A DNA stretch of 64,000 nucleotides, from assembly GCA_900659855.1 (NCBI GenBank), contig CAACVI010000050.1:1-64000 (forward strand), given 5' to 3'. This DNA comes from Candidatus Desulfarcum epimagneticum (GTDB taxonomy: Bacteria > Desulfobacterota > Desulfobacteria > Desulfobacterales > CR-1). A program made the position numbers and the translations under genes. Positions 61,456 through 64,000 of the stretch are shown here, in pieces. The notes under the pieces were generated by a model. It did not search any database, was not told where the DNA came from, and worked only from the letters and a program-made list of their open reading frames with translations. How positions within the stretch are numbered: the stretch's first letter is position 1; each line of letters starts with the position of its first letter.

Positions 61456-62412
61456 ATGAAACGCCCGTCCCAATATATCAAAGCCCTTGAAACCGGTCTT
61501 TTGGAAAAACAGGCGGCGAGGGCGTTGGAGATGATGGCAAACTGCCGTCTGTGCCCCCGGAAATGCGGGGTGGATCGAATGGCCGGGGAAACGGGATTTT
61601 GCGGCGCGGGAAATCGCGCGCGGGTGTCGGATTTCGGGCCGCATTTCGGCGAGGAATCGCCCATTTCCGGGACCCGGGGGTCCGGAACCATTTTTTTCGC
61701 CCACTGCGGCCTGGGTTGCGATTTCTGCCAGAATTTCGACATCAGCCACCAGGGCCGGGGGAGGGACGTGTCCGATGATGAGCTGGCGGGCATGATGCTC
61801 TCCCTCCAGGAATCGGGCTGCCACAATATTAATTTTGTGACGCCGTCCCATTGGGTTCCCCATATTCTGTCAGCGCTTTTGCCGGCGGTCGAAGGGGGCC
61901 TTGAAATCCCCCTGGTGTATAACACCTCGGCCTATGATCGGGTCAAAACCCTGCGGCTTTTAGACGGGATCGTGGACATTTACATGCCGGATTTTAAATT
62001 CTGGGATGAAAAAATCGCCGAAGACACGTGCGGCGCCCCGGATTATCCCGAGGCGGCCCGGAGGGCGATTTCGGAGATGGGCCGCCAGGCCGGGGACCTG
62101 GCGCTGGACGGGGAGGGAATCGCTGTGTCCGGTCTTTTGATCCGTCACCTGGTTCTTCCCGGGGGCCTGGCCGGAACCGGGAAGGTCATGGCCTTTATCG
62201 CCCGGGAGATTTCCGCCAACGCCTACGTGAATGTCATGCCCCAGTACCGGCCCATGCGCGAGCGGTCGGGGGACGGGAAGAAAACCGCCCGGGACATGGA
62301 AAGACCCATTTCCGAAAAAGAATATGAAACGGCCCTGAAAGAGGCCCGGGCCGAGGGCCCGCTTCGCCTGGACCCGCCCCGGCGGGTGTGGATGATTCAG
62401 GGTTTCGAATAG
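61456..62412 (+). CDS. Radical SAM protein, PflX/AmmeMemoRadiSam-related
   Basis: A 318-residue radical SAM enzyme. The SAM cluster motif is C84xxxC88xxC91 in HCGLGCDFCQNF. An N-terminal Cys set, C30, C33, C37 and C49 (CRLCPRKC), may hold an auxiliary cluster, as in the COG1313 (PflX-like) family. It resembles pyruvate formate-lyase activases but the target is unknown. AAGGAG stands 8 bases before ATG 61456. Confidence 0.85.
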   Translation: MKRPSQYIKALETGLLEKQAARALEMMANCRLCPRKCGVDRMAGETGFCGAGNRARVSDFGPHFGEESPISGTRGSGTIFFAHCGLGCDFCQNFDISHQGRGRDVSDDELAGMMLSLQESGCHNINFVTPSHWVPHILSALLPAVEGGLEIPLVYNTSAYDRVKTLRLLDGIVDIYMPDFKFWDEKIAEDTCGAPDYPEAARRAISEMGRQAGDLALDGEGIAVSGLLIRHLVLPGGLAGTGKVMAFIAREISANAYVNVMPQYRPMRERSGDGKKTARDMERPISEKEYETALKEARAEGPLRLDPPRRVWMIQGFE

Positions 62413-62459
62413 TCCGGCGGGGAGGCGCAGGGGGGCCTGACTGTTTCATGACAGGAAAT

Positions 62460-63209
62460 TTAATCGTCTTCGAGCAGCGCGATGAAACGGGATTTGATGA
62501 TTTCAGACAGCCGTTTGCCCATTTCCGGTTTGACATGGGTGGTGGAGCTGAGAACGCCGTTCGTTCCGGTCCAGGATTTCGGGACCGGGTATTTGTAAAT
62601 GCCTTCCGGAATGTGTCCCTTATGATCCAGGGCTTTTTCAAACCGGACCTGCTCCGGGGCGTATGCCAGCATCAGGGCGGTCTCCGCCTGGCCCGCGTGC
62701 TCGGCGCTCCACCCGGGGAAAAAGCCGAAAATATCCAGCGCCTCTTTTTCGCTCACCAGGTTCCACCAGCTTGCCGCCACGATTTTTGAAGATTCAAGAT
62801 ATTTTTTTTCCCGCGCCCTTTCCAGCGCCTCAAACAAAAACGCCTCATTTTCCCAGTGGGCGTTGACCAGAAGAATTTTTTCGGCCCCGTTTTGAATATA
62901 GCCATGAATCAGTCGCTCATACATGTCAATGAGCGTTTTCCCGGGAAAAAACACCCCCCCGGGGTAGCCGGGCCCCCCGCCGCTGTTCGGGAGACTCCTG
63001 CCGCCGTATTCCATGGCCGGGGCCGTCACGCCGCCGATTTCCGCCGCGACCTCGCGGGCCATGTGTCCGGCCAGAACCGTGTCGGTCCCCAGCGGGAGAT
63101 GGGGCCCATGCTGCTCCATAGACCCGAAGGGCAGAATCAGCCATCTGCCGGCCAGCGCCTTTTTGACACCGGGCCAGGCGAGTTCATTGTAAGGGACGCT
63201 TTTTTTCAT
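62460..63209 (-). CDS. Creatininase family protein
   Basis: A 249-residue amidohydrolase-like protein. Metal ligands are visible in GSMEQHGPHLPLGTD (E32, H34, D43), VNAHWENE (about 116) and AEHAGQAETALML. Family members hydrolyse creatinine or act in riboflavin-like and mycofactocin pathways, so the substrate is open. It is followed upstream on the same strand by an ABC permease with 38 bases between, and the two may share a transcript. Confidence 0.84.
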   Translation of the reverse strand: MKKSVPYNELAWPGVKKALAGRWLILPFGSMEQHGPHLPLGTDTVLAGHMAREVAAEIGGVTAPAMEYGGRSLPNSGGGPGYPGGVFFPGKTLIDMYERLIHGYIQNGAEKILLVNAHWENEAFLFEALERAREKKYLESSKIVAASWWNLVSEKEALDIFGFFPGWSAEHAGQAETALMLAYAPEQVRFEKALDHKGHIPEGIYKYPVPKSWTGTNGVLSSTTHVKPEMGKRLSEIIKSRFIALLEDD

Positions 63210-63247
63210 GCCGGTCTTCCTTTTAAAGAATTTCAGAATCGCCCTTT

Positions 63248-64000
63248 TTATTTTTTATTTTTTCCCCGCATAAAAAATTGAGCCATGAGGGGAAGGCAGA
63301 TGGTGACCAGGATCATGACCGCCGCCAGGACATTGATTTGGGGATTCAGCTCGGTTTTAATCATGGAAAAAATGCGTATGGGAACGGTGATGGTTCCCGG
63401 GGTGGACAGAAACTGGGACGCCGGAAATTCATCAAAGGAGATGGTGAAAGACAGGAGCATCCCGGCCACAATGGCGGGAAAAATAGCCGGCAGCGTGATG
63501 GATTTAAAAGTCTGGAAGGCGTTGGCGCCCAGGTTCATGGCGGCCTCTTCGGTGGACCGGTCGAAACCCGCGAGACTGGATGAAACCACGATGATCACGT
63601 AGGGCAGGGAAAAAAGAGTGTGCGCCGCCGCGAGACTGACAAACCCCCGGGGAAAATGGATGGCGTTGAAAAAAGAGAGCATGGCCACCCCCAGCACCAC
63701 GCCTGAAATCACCATGGGAGCGAATGTCGCGGCGTTTAAAAGTTTGGCCACGGGGACTTTTGACCGGACAATGGCGAAGGCGGCGAGGGTCCCGATGACG
63801 CCGGCCATGAGCGCGGATGTCACTCCCAGCAAAAGGCTCACGCGCAGGGAGTTTAAAAGATTGTGGTTGGAAATGAACTTGACGTACCATTTGAGGCTGA
63901 ACCCGGGCATGGGGAAGGACACGATCTCATGGGGATGGAATGACATGAGGATGACCACCAGTATGGGGGCGAAAATAAAAATATAGACCGCCACGGTGAT
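63248..64000 (-). CDS. ABC transporter permease (PotC-like), 5' end beyond window
   Basis: The visible 250 residues form a six-helix binding-protein-dependent permease: YIFIFAPILVVILMSFHP, then the EAA-type loop EEAAMNLGANAFQTFKSITLPAIFPAI. It is close to PotC/YdcV, inner-membrane permeases for spermidine or putrescine. The reading frame stays open to the right edge, so the start lies outside; a GTG at 63994 is not a convincing start. The coupling to a creatininase-like enzyme hints at uptake and hydrolysis of an amide or guanidino compound. Confidence 0.85.
   Translation of the reverse strand: MTVAVYIFIFAPILVVILMSFHPHEIVSFPMPGFSLKWYVKFISNHNLLNSLRVSLLLGVTSALMAGVIGTLAAFAIVRSKVPVAKLLNAATFAPMVISGVVLGVAMLSFFNAIHFPRGFVSLAAAHTLFSLPYVIIVVSSSLAGFDRSTEEAAMNLGANAFQTFKSITLPAIFPAIVAGMLLSFTISFDEFPASQFLSTPGTITVPIRIFSMIKTELNPQINVLAAVMILVTICLPLMAQFFMRGKNKK

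Noticed and set aside
1-64000. tRNA or rRNA genes
   Set aside because: No cloverleaf with a TTCGANNC arm or rRNA-like stretch was recognised by reading; a tRNAscan run would settle it.

Overview
The window reads as chromosome of a strictly anaerobic, moderately GC-rich bacterium, most likely a sulfate-reducing Desulfobacterota (Desulfobacterales-like). The inference rests on heterodisulfide-reductase (Hdr) type modules, a MetF/MetV pair typical of the Wood-Ljungdahl pathway, UGA-encoded selenocysteine in several redox proteins, an AmmeMemoRadiSam/PflX-like radical SAM protein and a MoxR/VWA pair. The assignment is inferred from gene content; no rRNA or tRNA gene was seen.

Layout. 1-2.35 kb: a visibly more AT-rich accessory stretch with a HEPN/MNT nucleotidyltransferase pair and an AAA ATPase with a nuclease-like tail. 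2.7-5.5 kb: a membrane cytochrome/iron-sulfur protein and an HdrB-like protein with a lysine-rich tail. 5.6-15.9 kb: the main item, a seven-gene minus-strand operon hdrA2 > mvhD2 > hdrA1 > mvhD1 > hdrCB > metV > metF. Each of the first five genes is interrupted by one in-frame UGA exactly where homologues carry cysteine, and each UGA is followed by a short hairpin. I read them as five full-length selenoproteins (HdrA x2, MvhD x2, HdrCB). With MetV and MetF they look like an expanded, selenium-rich version of the MetVF-HdrABC-MvhD complex known from Moorella. A histidine kinase and a hybrid kinase lie divergent to the operon (16.2-19.3 kb).

19.3-34.8 kb: housekeeping and small accessory genes (nagZ, tsaD, purM, alaC, a Met/His-rich periplasmic protein, a GAPDH-family enzyme, rarA, radC, pgk, a VTT membrane protein, uncharacterised genes, MOSC, LysE, GNAT, and a HepT/MntA pair). 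35-44.6 kb, minus strand: mutL, a small conserved gene, gatA, gatC, a SPOR protein, argS, a VWA/MoxR pair and a MetE-like enzyme. 45-48.1 kb: tatA, ssb, an amputated AAA/DUF4143 gene and gltX. 48.3-59.5 kb, plus strand: rpmF, acyl-CoA dehydrogenase, fabG, acpP, fabF, rpiB, glyA, dCMP deaminase, nrdR, ribD, ribE, ribBA, ribH, nusB. 59.5-64 kb: an orphan antitoxin, an EEP-family hydrolase, a radical SAM protein, a creatininase-family protein and a partial ABC permease.

A dispersed palindromic repeat of about 80-160 bp recurs at least nine times between genes (2431, 28264, 30594/30668, 33970, 38585, 44660, 45225, 48530, 58405). Its outer end often supplies, or lies within a few bases of, the stop codon of the neighbouring gene (radC, gatC, tatA, rpmF, ribBA). 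Different palindromes built on GTAGGGGCG occupy 61.1-61.4 kb.
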